64,000 bases of DNA from the NCBI RefSeq assembly GCF_003265705.1, contig NW_020312775.1:5536822-5600821 (forward strand), read 5' to 3'. The notes beneath the pieces were generated by a model. That model did not search any database. It was not told where the DNA came from and worked only from the letters and a program-made list of their open reading frames with translations. A program made the position numbers and the translations under genes. Origin of the DNA: Callorhinus ursinus (lineage: Eukaryota > Chordata > Mammalia > Carnivora > Otariidae). Below are positions 49,300 to 60,129 of the stretch, piece after piece (the stretch's first letter is position 1; each line of letters begins with the position of its first letter).

Positions 49300-49400
49300 A
49301 AAAAAAAAAAAAAAGAAAGAAAGAAAGAAAGGGAAGGAAGGAAGGAAGGGAGGAGATGACAACAAAGACAGAGAAAGAGAATGAAGATGAAGATGAAGAA
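49300..49400 (+). repeat. Purine-only tract inside L1 ORF2
   Basis: Poly-A (49300-49313), then (GAAA)n, (GGAA)n and (GATGAA)n, almost without pyrimidines for 60 bases. It is an expansion of an A-rich site in ORF2. Confidence 0.9.
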
Positions 49401-50769
49401 AATGATTATAGTCCAGTATCCCTGATGAATACAAAAGGATGCAAAAATCCTTAACAAAATATTACCAAACCAAATTCAACAATACATTAAAAAGATCATA
49501 CACCATGATCAAGTGGGATTTATTCCAAGCATCAAAGGACGGTTCAACATCTAAAAATCAATCAATGCAATATACCACATTAACAAAATTAAGGATAAAA
49601 ATCTTATGATCATCCTGATAGATGCAGAAAAAGTATTTGACAAAATTCAACATCTATTTATGATTTTAAAAACTCTCAAAAAAGTGGGTATAGACAGAAC
49701 ATACCTCAACATTATAAAGGCCATATAGGAAAAACATGCAGCAAACATCACAGTCAATGAGAAAAGCTGTGTTTCCTCTAAGATCAAGAACAAGACAGGA
49801 ATGCCCACTCTTGCCACTTCTATTCAACATGGTTTTAGCAACTCTATGACAATTAGACAAGAAAAATAAATAAAAAGTATCTAAATACAAAAGGAAGATG
49901 TAAAACTGTCACTGTTTGCAGATGACATGATTATATATATAGAGAAAATCCTAGACTCCACCAAAATACTCTTAGAAATAGTAAAAGATTGAGAAAAGTG
50001 GCAAAATACAAAATCAATATATAGAAATTGGTTGCGTTTCTATACACTAATAAGGAACTATCAGAAAGAGAAATTAAGACAATCCCATTTACAATGTCAT
50101 CAAAAAGAGTAAAAGACCTAGGAATAAATTTAAACAAGAAGGTGAAAGACCTATATACTAAAAACTGTAAGACACTGATGAATAATTTGAAGAAGACACA
50201 AATAAATGGAAAAGTATCCCATGCTCATGGGTTAGAAGTATTAATAATATTAAAATGTCCATACTACCCAAAGAAATCTACAAATTCAATGCAATCCCTA
50301 TCAAAATTCCACTGGTATTTTTCACACAAATAGAACAAACAATCCTAAAATTGTATGGAACCACAAAAGACTCAGAACAGCCAAAGCAATCTTGAGAAAG
50401 AACAAAGCTAGAGGTATCAGGCTCCCTGATTTGAAACTATACTACAAAGCTGTAGTAATCAAAAGAGTATGATATTGGCATAAACACAGACCAAGAGATC
50501 AATTGAACAGAACAGCCCAGAAATAAAGCCATGCATTAACTTATGACAAAGGAGGCAAGAATATACAATGGGGAAAGGACAGTCTTTTCAATAAATGGTG
50601 TTGGGAAAACTGGACAGCCACAGGCAAAAGAATGAAACTAGACCACTCTCTTACATCATACACAAAAATTAACTCAAAACAAATTAAAGACTTGAATGTA
50701 AGACCAGAAACCATAAAACTCCTAGAATAAAACATAGGCAGTAAGCTCCTTGACATTGTTGGCAGTATT

Positions 50770-50885
50770 TTTTTTAAGATTTATTTATTTGTTTAAGTAA
50801 TCTCTACACCCAACGTGGGGCTCAAACTCACGACCCCGAGATCAAGAGTAGCATGCTCTTCTGACTGAGCCAGCCAGGTACTCAA
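50770..50885 (-). mobile_element. Old tRNA-type SINE, reverse, inside L1
   Basis: AAGTAATCTCTACACCCAAC, CGTGGGGCTCAAACTCACGA, CCCCGAGATCAAGAGTAGCA and CTGAGCCAGCCAGGTAC are the older short Can-SINE type. The imperfect duplication GCAGTATTTTTTT / GCAATATTTTTTT brackets it. Confidence 0.9.
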
Positions 50886-51700
50886 GCAATATTTTTTTTA
50901 TATGACTCCAAAGTCAATGGGAACAAAAACAGAAATAAGCAAATGGGACCGCATCTAACTAAAAGCCTTCTGCACAGCATAGGAAATCATCAACAGAGTA
51001 AAAAGGCAACCTACAGTATGGGAGAAAATATTTATAAACCATATATTTGATAAGAGATTAACATCCAAAATATGTAAGCAACTCCTATAATTCAATAGCA
51101 GAAAATCAAACACACTGATTAAAAAATGGGCAAAGGACTTAAATATTTACTCCAAAGAATCCAAATGATTAACAGGTACGAAAAGATAATCAACATCACA
51201 TACCAGGGAAATTAAAATCAAAATTATGAGATCACCTCATATATGTTATGAGGGCCATTATAAATACAAAAAATATATTTAAAAAAACAAAATATAGTAA
51301 GTGTTGGCAAGGATGTGGAAAACCTGGAACCCTGGAACAATTATAATGGGGATGTAATAGTGTAGCCACTAGGGAAACAGTATGGAAATTCCTCAAATAT
51401 TTAAAATCAGAACTATCATATATCCAGCAATCCCAATTCTGTGTAATATACAAAGTAAGTGAAATCTGGATCTTGAAAAGATCTCTGCACTCATCAAACG
51501 ACAAAGTGAATGGTGGCTGCTAGGTGCTAAGATGAGAAGGAAATCTGGAGTTGTTGCTTAATGGCTATAAAATTTCATTCATGCAAGATGAAAAGTTCCA
51601 GAGATCAACACTGTGCTTATAGTTAATACTGTACTATTCGCTTAAAATCTGTTAACAGGTGAGATCTCATGTTATATGTTTTTACAATAATTTTTTTTAA

Positions 51701-52433
51701 AGACAACCATATAGAACAGAGCTGTTCTCTGCAAGCATATTGATTCATTCCTACTTTGAACAGAGAAATTACTTTTTTTTTTTTACAATAACTCTTCCAA
51801 CTACTAGAGAGGAGAGAGATTATATTCAAGTCTTTAGAAAAGGTGGAATCAGGAGAGAAAGACAGAGAGAGATTGAGATCTTGTTTACATCAAATACTTA
51901 ACGGAGCAGCATACAAAATCACCATGGAATATCAGAAAACATTTGTGGATGGGTGTCAAAAAATTTAATAATTTACTATTTTATTTTATATACCAATCAA
52001 TAAAATATGCATAGGCAATTAAGAACATCTTTACCAAGTGTACCTTAAAATACTTTTAAAATACATAAAAGCAGTACTGTCCAAGGTAGCATAAGAAGCC
52101 ACTTTTGAATGAAGAAAGAGGATAAAGATAAGATCCCTGACATTGTGTATCTTAAAACAATCATCAACAGAAGAAAATTTAAGAGAAAATGATATCATTG
52201 GATGATGATACCCTTAAAAAGTCATAAAATCAAACTCCAGACTAATCTTATAGTCCAATGGCAATAATCCTTTTTGTGTGTGTATGTGTCTGTGTTACCT
52301 GGATTTCCATTAAAGGTTTTTTCCCCCCTCAATGGGGTATTTCAAATGTATTTCAACATGCGTTCCTGACAGTTATAGTTGAAAAACATCTTGCTTGCTG
52401 GGCTGGCCTTCCTTTGTTGAATAAATGGTTTTT
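51701..52433. other. Unique AT-rich sequence
   Basis: A short (TG)n lies at 52274-52292. No gene seen. Confidence 0.5.
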
Positions 52434-52449
52434 AAAAAATGTTTAGAGC

Positions 52450-52616
52450 AGGCGCCTGGGTGGCTCAGATGGTTAAGCGTCTGCCTTTGGCTCAGGTCAT
52501 GATCCCGGGGTCCTGGGATGGAGTCCCACATCGGGCTCCCTGCTCCTTGGGGAGCCTGCTTCTCCCTCTGCCTCTCTCTCTTTCTGTCTCTCATGAATAA
52601 ACAAATAAAATCTTTT
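52450..52616 (+). mobile_element. Can-SINE
   Basis: Near-consensus copy. The 16-bp duplication AAAAAATGTTTAGAGCA / AAAAAATGTTTAGAGTA (one mismatch) lies at about 52434-52449 and 52617-52632. Confidence 0.96.
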
Positions 52617-52632
52617 AAAAAATGTTTAGAGT

Positions 52633-54366
52633 AAGAAACCATTCATGTTGAAAATGTGAAATGTCTTCTTTAATGGATAATTAAGCATTACCATATCTAT
52701 GTAAAGTGCATACATTTTTTATTGTAAACTTTTAAGTAGGATTTAAACCAGCCTTGTAGACAGACTCAAAATAAGAGGCAGGATGGGGAAAGAATGCACA
52801 AAAATTTTTTCTCCTGCCTAATAAAATCTTTTGTCACTGTAATTTTAGAATAATGATTAGCCTTTAGAGTGATACAGGTACTGGAGCAATTGATAGCATT
52901 TTGTAAATTTTATCATTACATTCTTTATTCCACATCTATGCCTCATTTGCTGGGTGGAATTCTGTTGATCTATTAAGTATTTGTTAAATCAGCCCCATTA
53001 TGAAGATGTAAGAGAGCGAGAAGGATAGCACCTTTATAAAGTATCTAGGAACTAGAGTGATATGTAATACAAAGGATCATGAAACTAAATGTTCCCAATT
53101 ATGAGTGGGCCAAAAAATACACAATTTTTATATCAACTGTTCTCTGAGATGTAATTATTTTTAGTTTATATGAAAAATAGAGCTCAAAAACAGCGGACAT
53201 ATTTTTTCAAGTCCCCAGGAGATTTTTAATTATTGTTTTTCTACAACACCAAATCTCATTTTGCGATGGACAGATGTAGGAGCACCCTCTTACCCAATCT
53301 GAGCTTCATGGACCAGATTCCTCTAAGTGTCTTTACTGCGCCAATATGCTCTTGGGCAGGAAAGCCCATGATTTATAAAATCTTCAGCCCCACATCAAGT
53401 TTAATGAATTCCTAGCATCCTTTGTCCTCTACCTGGCATCTCTGACCTCTATTTAGGACTTTTTCCTTAGCCCAGACCCTGTTCCTGGGTCTCAGACTAT
53501 TTCTCAATTAGCTACACTATTGCTTCCTCTTCAACACTGAAACTTATGTGTCTAGACCAATGATATTAACCTATATTCCCTGCCTTACTTAAAGTTGCCC
53601 ACTGGTCTAGCTGGATTACTACTGACCTGGTCTCCTTCACCAATGATTCCATTATGTCTATACTTCTCCTTTCTTGCTGCAAAAATTATATATATATATC
53701 AGCTAACCAAAAAATATGAATGCATTAAATGTTAAAGTAGCAAGACCAGTTTAAAAGAAACCAGAAGTCAGGAAACTAAGCAAAAACATAGTGGTCATAC
53801 ATATATACTCAGAACCTATATAATTTCCAACTTCTAATTCTTTAAATTACAAGCCCTGTATGTTCTTGAGTATCAGTGATACACTGCCATATTGGAAAAC
53901 TGAGGATTTATCTGTAAAAGTACATAAATATAAAAGGAAAATTCCCCAAATAGATTTTAGAATTCTTAATACTGAAATGAAAATTCATGATGCAACTATT
54001 AGGTTTCTGTAATCACCAAACATCCTGTAAAATTACACCTGTATTTATTCCAATGATACTCAGCAGTAATATAACAAACTAAGAACTCTCTACTCAAATT
54101 TCATTTTCCAGTTTTTCCAAGTTTCTCAATTAAACTGATAGTAAATAATAGGGAAAGTCAGCAACTAGGACAGATGCTACATAATTGGAATCAATAATTT
54201 CCTATACTCGTGATTTGAATACTACTCTAAGGTCTTACCTGCCTTTACCTTTACCTACCCAGAAATACCCAACATTATTCCACTCAATAGTAATATCAGA
54301 AGAATTACTTCCAAAGAGTCACTGTATTGCCTAGGCTTTTCCAGCAAACCATCTCACATTTCTTCC
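52633..54366. other. Unique sequence
   Basis: Bases 53230-53680 are richer in C and T and hold a 60-codon frame (53233-53415) without known domain; they could be an old repeat I cannot name. No gene supported. Confidence 0.4.
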
Positions 54367-54379
54367 CATTTGATTTTTA

Positions 54380-54538
54380 AGATCTTCTTTCTTTGAGAGA
54401 GAGGGCACAAGCAGAGCGAGGGGCAGAGTGAGAGAGAGAAGCAGACTCCCTGCTGAGCGGGGAGCCCTACAGAGACAGGAGACTCAAAGCTCAATCCCAA
54501 GAGCCAGGGATCATGACTTGAGCCACCCAGGTGCCCTT
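54380..54538 (-). mobile_element. Can-SINE, reverse, internally rearranged
   Basis: The tail and GA-rich middle are normal, but the part before the reverse head GAGCCACCCAGGTGCCC is shortened and altered. The perfect 13-bp duplication CATTTGATTTTTA lies at 54367-54379 and 54539-54551. Confidence 0.93.
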
Positions 54539-54894
54539 CATTTGATTTTTAGATTAGGAAATCTGCACTCAAAAAGAAGCAGGTTCAGGGTCTGAAGTGA
54601 TAGAATATTTTCAATCTAACTGAATTTCATCAGGTGTGGAAATATTATAGTAAAACTACACCCTCAGTGACTACAGGCAGCAGCATGGAACTCTAGTGAG
54701 AGCACTGACAATAAAACAAGTCCAGGCAGAACATTTCCTCAGCATGGACTAAGTTTTCCCTAGCAGGGTTCTCTGATATTACCAAACGCAGAAAATGTCA
54801 ATGTATCATGTTTTTTAGTTTTGATCTAATTTAGGTTAATCCTTTCAAGAATGAAGTGAGAAGTAAAAACCCAATAAATAAAACACAATACAAG

Positions 54895-55200
54895 ATATTT
54901 ATTTGGTTCATTCCCTTACCTTATTCCTGTCTTTACTCAAATGTCACTACAAGGCCTATACTGACCATCCTATTTCAAATTGCAACCCTCATCCCTTGTA
55001 CTCCCTACTCCTGTTATTTTCACCATAGCATTTACACCTGGGATTTCATCTAGCCAGTGAGTGATGTGTATATATATATGTATATGTGTCTGTGTGTGTA
55101 TGGATATGAATATATATGTGTGTATTCTTCACTATAATGTACTCACATAAGCTGCTACAACAATGCCTGGAACATAGTAGACACCCAAATATATGTTATT
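54895..55200 (+). mobile_element. L2 3' end, forward
   Basis: TTTACTCAAATGTCACTACA, a CAAATTGCAACCCTCATCCC block, and ACAATGCCTGGAACATAGTA followed by GACACCCAAATATATGTT are in L2 order. A TA/TG microsatellite (55069-55120) sits in the middle. Confidence 0.8.
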
Positions 55201-56459
55201 TTAACTATATTAAACTCTAATACGTTGCCATGATTATCATCAAGGAATCTACTTCAGTGTTACCTACATCCTGGCAGTATGTCAGGGATATTAAAAGATT
55301 TCAGTGACTGTCCTCATTCTCTATGATACTAAGGGCTTCCACATTTGAAAATGACACCCTGATAAATTATATGCTTTTCTCAAAAGTTTTAAATTAACTC
55401 CATTCAGATTTAGAAGATATTAGTGCTTCACTGCAAAGACATGCTTTTTCTTACTACCCAGAAGCAATTCCTTTTCCAAGATGATAGTTATCACTTATTT
55501 ATGCTGAATAAATTATTTTCAAATTTTAGCATATATTTATAGCTTTATTTTTAGGACACCAGAAAGAAGTAAACTATGATCAGTGTTCAATTAGAAATGA
55601 TCAAGCACTACTTTTGTACTATTTCCAAAATTAAATTCCTTAATTATCCCAAATTATGACTGAAAAATGATTTACATTTGGTGAACAAATATTAAAATTA
55701 ACAATATTTCATATTATTTTGAATACAGCTACAAATTTCTTTCCTAACAAGAGTTTTATAAAACTTTCATTCCTTCCCTTACCTTTCATTTAACCAAGAA
55801 GAGAAATTACTCTATTACTTGCTATTTATCAAAGCTTAATTAAACACTTCTTTCTACTGTATGTATTTGCTAAATGGGATATGAGATAATTTGAGACTTT
55901 TAAGGGATGGAGAGAAGAGAGAATAAAATGTAAATATTATGAGTTTCACTTTAGGTAATTAAATTTGAAAAGATGAGATGAAATAGCGATACTTTCTAGG
56001 TATCTGGAAAATAAGACCAGAAGGCAGATGAGAAGTCTAGATCAAAGATATAAATTTAGGAGCACCCACATAAGGTTGATAATATGAGTTCAACACAGCA
56101 AGCAAATTTTAGCAGGAAAACAGGGCCTCAAATGAAAACTCAGAATTAGGCAAAATTATTGGGGCAGGAAGATGGAAAAGTAGAAAATAGCAGGGTACAA
56201 ATAGGTAAAAAGCACAAGAGTTTCAAGAAAGAATGGGTAGTAGGTGGTATCAAAGGCCAAAAAGAGTTTGAAGAAGATGACATTTGAGAAAAGGACTTCA
56301 CATATGGACTCAAAGATAAAGGTAATAGATACTCTTGGAAAAGGCTATTAGAGTACATGTACAGAAATCATGTTACCTAGTATTGAAATATTCTCTGTTC
56401 TACATGGCTATACTATTATTAGACATTGTATGGTACATGCTGGATGACTGGTAATCACT
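55201..56459. other. Unique AT-rich sequence, then a purine-rich block
   Basis: About 55900-56350 is purine-rich and reads like a very old dispersed repeat (TTTCAAGAAAGAATGGGTAG, AAAGAGTTTGAAGAAGATGA), unnamed. No gene seen. Confidence 0.4.
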
Positions 56460-56880
56460 ATCTTGAGAATGTACAGATCCTACCCTTCCCCTCTATATTC
56501 CCATTCAGCAGGATATGAAAAGAAATGTGTTGTTCAATGTTCAGGCTCAAGGGCGCTGGGTGTGGCCAACCCAGAGGGTCTCCTCTGTAATGACGAATGT
56601 CTGGATGGCAGGCCTTGATCTCCTTGGAACACTGGCCATGCAAGGAGAGAAAAGGCTATAGACAGTTTCTAGGCTGTTTGCATACTATAAAAGATTGCTG
56701 CATGTGGATTCCACCAACAGATGCTTTGTTGTCTACCACTCCTGGACTCCCTGTAAGAAAGTTCCCCCAATAAAACTATCCTTCGATCTCTGTCTCCAGG
56801 TCGTATCTTTGGTCCTGCTGGGTCATCACCCACCCTCCTTGGCTTAGAGTTGACCAAAGTATGGCGATATAGACATTGGT
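56460..56880 (+). mobile_element. LTR-like segment of an endogenous retrovirus
   Basis: Order of signals as in a retroviral LTR: TATAAAAG at 56686-56693, then AATAAA at 56769-56774 (83 bases on), then a CT-rich segment with a GTCTCCAGGTCG block. It is GC-richer than its surroundings and matches no SINE or LINE. No gag, pol or env sequence adjoins it, so it would be a solo LTR or fragment. The borders are uncertain, no target duplication was found, and I cannot assign a class. Confidence 0.5.
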
Positions 56881-57164
56881 TGAGAATAAAACTCAGTCCG
56901 ATACATAAATTACATAATGTATGCTGTGCGGGTCTGTTAGAATTAAGGAATTAAGGAAAATATAATTGGTTAAGTTAGAGGCTAACATATCAAATTTTCT
57001 ATAAGGAGTTTTGTGATTAAATATAAACTGATACATGAAGTCTCTAATGTTTTAATTCTTAAAATGAAAATATCACATATTATGTTTAACTTAAGTTAGT
57101 AAAGAAAATATCTTTTAAAAAGACCGACAATTGATGATCAGTTTAACTACTATTAGGGGTATAA
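56881..57164. other. Unique AT-rich sequence
   Basis: I see no gene or repeat. Confidence 0.4.
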
Positions 57165-57381
57165 ATTAATCACCACTTTGGAAAACCATTTGGCATTATT
57201 ATTGAAGATGAACCTATGTATGTAACCTATGATGTGGCAATTCCATATACCAAACAGAAATGCATGCATATGTATACAAAAACAGACATACAAATGTATT
57301 CACAACAAAAACACAAATGTCTGTCAATATTTCAATGAGTAAGTTAATTTTGATATATTCATATAATGGAATACTCTAGAG

Positions 57382-57600
57382 CAGGGGTTGGCAAACTATG
57401 GCCCATGGGCCAAATCTAGCTGGCAGCCTATTTTTGCAAATAACGTTTTATTGGAATACAACCATACTCACTTATTTACATATTTTCTATGGCTGCTTTT
57501 GCATTACAAAAGTCAAACTGAGTAGCTGTGACAGGTTGTGTAAAATGGGCAAAGCCTAAAATATTTACTCTGCCCCTTTATAGATGTTTGCTAACCCAGG
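57382..57600 (+). mobile_element. Non-autonomous hAT DNA transposon
   Basis: Terminal inverted repeats CAGGGGTTGGCAAAC and GTTTGCTAACCCAGG. The interior has ATGGCCCATGGGCCAAATCT, AACGTTTTATTGGAATACAA and TATGGCTGCTTTTGCATTAC, a common mammalian hAT-Charlie-type element. Candidate 8-bp duplication CTCTAGAG / CTACAGAA (5 of 8 match). It lies inside the L1M end. No transposase is encoded. Confidence 0.85.
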
Positions 57601-57650
57601 CTACAGAATAAAATGACAAACTACAGTTACATTCAAAATTGTGAATGACT

Positions 57651-57828
57651 GGGGCACCTGGGTGGCTCAGTCGGTTAAGTGTCTGCCTTCAGCTCAGGTC
57701 ATGATCCCAGGGTCCTGGGATCGAGCCCCACATCGGGCTCCCTGCTCAGCGGGGAGACTTGCTTCTCCCTCTCCCTCTGTGCCCTCTCTCTCTCTCTCTC
57801 ATTCTCTCAAATAAATAAATCTTTTAAA
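57651..57828 (+). mobile_element. Can-SINE inside old L1M
   Basis: The perfect 16-bp duplication AAAATTGTGAATGACT lies at 57635-57650 and 57829-57844; near-consensus body. Confidence 0.97.
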
Positions 57829-58235
57829 AAAATTGTGAATGACTCTCACAAACATGGGGTTGAGTAAAAGAGGCCAGATACAGAAAAGTAGATACTCTAT
57901 GATTCAATTCATATAAAATTCAAAAACAGGCAGTACTAAACTATAGTGCTCCAAGTCAAAGTAGTAGTTACCTGTGGGGAGGTGGAAGGCAATATGAATT
58001 GGGAAGAACTGGTAATGTTCTATTTTTTAAATTGAGTGTTTGTTACATGGGTGAATTCACTAATTCATTGAACTACATGTTTATGAGTTGTGCACTTTTC
58101 TGTGTCACATACTCCTTCAATAAATGAGTTTTGAAGGATTATATGCCAAATTATTAATAGTAGTTACCCTTAGAGTATAGGATGGGAAGAATGAGAGATT
58201 TTATTTTTAATGTATGTGCTTCCATATCTTTTTAA

Positions 58236-58272
58236 CTTTTTTTTAAAGATTTTATTTATTTGAGAGAAAGAG

Positions 58273-58303
<31 letters not shown>

Positions 58304-58441
58304 TCACAAGCAGGGGGGAGGGGTAGAGGGAGCAGACTCCCCACTGAGCAGGAAGCCCGATGCGGGACTCGATCCCAGGACCCCGGGATCGTGACCCGAG
58401 CCAAAGGCAGATGCTTAACCATCTGAGCCACCCAGGCGCCG
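58236..58441 (-). mobile_element. Can-SINE, reverse, with (GA)n run
   Basis: Tail TTTAAAGATTTTATTTATTT, a (GA)n run at about 58276-58302, and reverse head CTGAGCCACCCAGGCGCCGC. No clean duplication seen. Confidence 0.94.
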
Positions 58442-59296
58442 CGATCTTAATTATTTTTGTCAGATTTTAGCTGCTCCCTTATCTTTAGTAATACTGTGCA
58501 TTTAACATGATGGTCTTAACTGTCCCCTTAAGCTAATTCTCTTCCTTTTCAAAGAGATAAAAGACTTCAGGAGTTGAAAATGACATTTAAAAATAGTCCT
58601 AGCATCTACCAATTGTTGCTCAAAGTAAAGATTTAAGAAAGAAATATTTCTGCATGACTTAATGATTGCTTGCTGTAGCAAAGTTCTTTTGTCTGGTCTC
58701 TAATACAACCCTCTACACTGTCTTGTTCAATATGCAACAAAACAATGATGTAGAGTTTTTGACAAAGAGCCCATCTCCCTATTGGGGTGGCATTACAGGA
58801 TAATAGCTGTCTAAGCTGTATAATTCAAAGAGATATATTTTAATATTAAAATATCTGTTAATCAGTTTTTAAAGCTACAATGTTCAAAACTCAGAACAAT
58901 ATGTAAAACATTCCTTTACCAAAGGGAGTGACTAATCTTCTGTACAGCTTTGATAAGTTACAAGAAATAGGTTTATCTCAGAAGACTGGTTATGATTAAT
59001 ATGCAGTTCATAAAGCTTCTTAGCTCTGTATGGTCTCTCTCTAACTGAATCTAATAAAGACAGGTCACGCATTTTTCATACTCCTTTTTCACTGATGACA
59101 GATCTCTAATAGAATTTATATGCATTTGATATTAATTGTATCGGAGACTGCACCAACTGCAATCATCCTTCATTTTTTTGCCTTTTAAAAGCTACACATA
59201 AATTACAAAGTTTCCATTTTTGTTTGACTGCAGCTCTCACTAGCTATCAACCATGTTAATGATAGAAAGGTAGAAAAAGATTAAGAACCATCTCAC
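58442..59296. other. Unique sequence downstream of exon candidates
   Basis: No further exon in the right phase found on the minus strand. A possible acceptor near 58815 leads straight into a stop in the required phase. Confidence 0.45.
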
Positions 59297-59419
59297 CTAG
59301 TTCACTGAAATACCAGAAGATACCAAAGGCTATAAACCCAAGTTTGAGAGCTGTTTGAGCTATCCTCTCCTTTGTGTCAGAGGAGCTCAAGTATGTAACA
59401 TCAGTAAAAACCTTGCACT
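59297..59419 (-). CDS. Candidate internal exon, unidentified gene (second of pair)
   Basis: On the minus strand this 123-base block follows an acceptor with a strong pyrimidine tract (TGTCCTTTCCTTTCCAATTCAG) and ends CTAG/GTGAGA, a good donor. With phase 1 it is open: after the split codon come CKVFTDVTYLSSSD, TKERIAQTALK and the hydrophobic LGFIAFGIFWYF, then SEL. The last part could be a membrane segment. Length is a multiple of three, so skipping would keep frame. The partner exon lies 142 bases upstream on the same strand. I do not recognise the protein. Alternatives are a chance open block or a decayed exon. The sequence shows signals and frame; that it is transcribed is inference. Confidence 0.45.
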
Positions 59420-59561
59420 CTGAATTGGAAAGGAAAGGACACGCTTTTAGTAACCATCTCACGGAGGGGTGCTGGCAGCAACCCATCGTTCTGATGAAAT
59501 ATTGCTTTTCTAACTATCTACAGAGACAACACAGGAAATGTAAAAAATGAGATAGTGCTAC

Positions 59562-59648
59562 CTCGAATGAAAAAACAAGTGTCCTGGGGACTCAATCTAA
59601 AATAGTCCTTAATTTCAGCTCTGAACTTAAAAGAGGCTTCACTTGTAT
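59562..59648 (-). CDS. Candidate internal exon, unidentified gene (first of pair)
   Basis: An 87-base block on the minus strand preceded by TTTCTTTTTCCCCAG, a near-ideal acceptor, and followed by CGAG/GTAGCA, a weaker but acceptable donor. In phase 1 it reads TSEASFKFRAEIKDYF, then RLSPQDTCFFIR, with no stop. Its final G joins the AG that opens the next candidate (59297-59419) to form a glutamate codon, so the frames agree. The intron between them would be 142 bases (59420-59561), short but within the mammalian range. No start codon, signal peptide or further upstream exon was found. Gene identity unknown. Confidence 0.45.
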
Positions 59649-60129
59649 CTGGGGAAAAAGAAATGTATCTTGCAAGACAATTCAAATTATAATTGCAGTT
59701 AAGGGAAGTGGACAATTCTATTTTCATATCCTATATTCTGCACTATGACATAAATAGTGAAAAATTTCATTCTGCAAAAGAGAATAGCAAGGGATTTGGG
59801 AAACTAATGAAACACTGCTTTATGCTCTATCAAAACACTTGGCTATTAGTGAATAAAATCCAGTTAAAAAAAAAGTAGGTCACAATTTTAATGATTTTCT
59901 TTAGTTGAAACAGACTACATACAAATTCAGAATGTAAATGTCTCTCATACATATAGGAATTTAAAAAACAGCCCACAAAGAACTCTGTATGCCTGATTAA
60001 ATTTACAGGATTACCTCATGGTTATATACATATATAATTTTTGTCCTTCAATTAAGAAAGGTTACTTTTTAAGTGAAACACACAAGAAAAAAAGGACACA
60101 AATACAAAAGTCTAACTAAAGAAAGGCAA
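59649..60129. other. Unique AT-rich sequence
   Basis: No further exon or repeat recognised. Confidence 0.45.

Larger units (their letters stand above)
44865..51700 (+). mobile_element. Nearly full-length, dead LINE-1
   Basis: The most complete L1 here, about 6.7 kb without its SINE. The 5'UTR runs from about 44865 to 46380 and holds a 47-bp tandem repeat. ORF1 follows; the frame 46747-46965 keeps ICITGVPEGKE and ENLFEEIMAK. The spacer (46970-47260) and an expanded microsatellite (47500-47620) precede ORF2, starting near 47779. Endonuclease remnants include NGNEKKAAVAVLISDKTDF (47951-48154). The RT box reads FADDM near 49916-49930. The 3'UTR ends near 51700 with TTATAGTTAATACTGTACTA and TGAGATCTCATGTTATATGT, as in older (L1MA-like) families. 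Stops and frameshifts are frequent. Confidence 0.9.
57165..58235 (+). mobile_element. Old L1M 3' end, split by a hAT element and a SINE
   Basis: GGAAAACCATTTGGCATTAT, a TATATTCATATAATGGAATA block, then after the inserts TGATTCAATTCATATAAAAT, a CAAGTCAAAGTAGTAGTTAC block, GGTAATGTTCTATTTTTTAA and TTGTGCACTTTTCTGTGTCA follow the 3' end of an old L1. A further 3'UTR-like part runs to about 58235. Confidence 0.75.
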
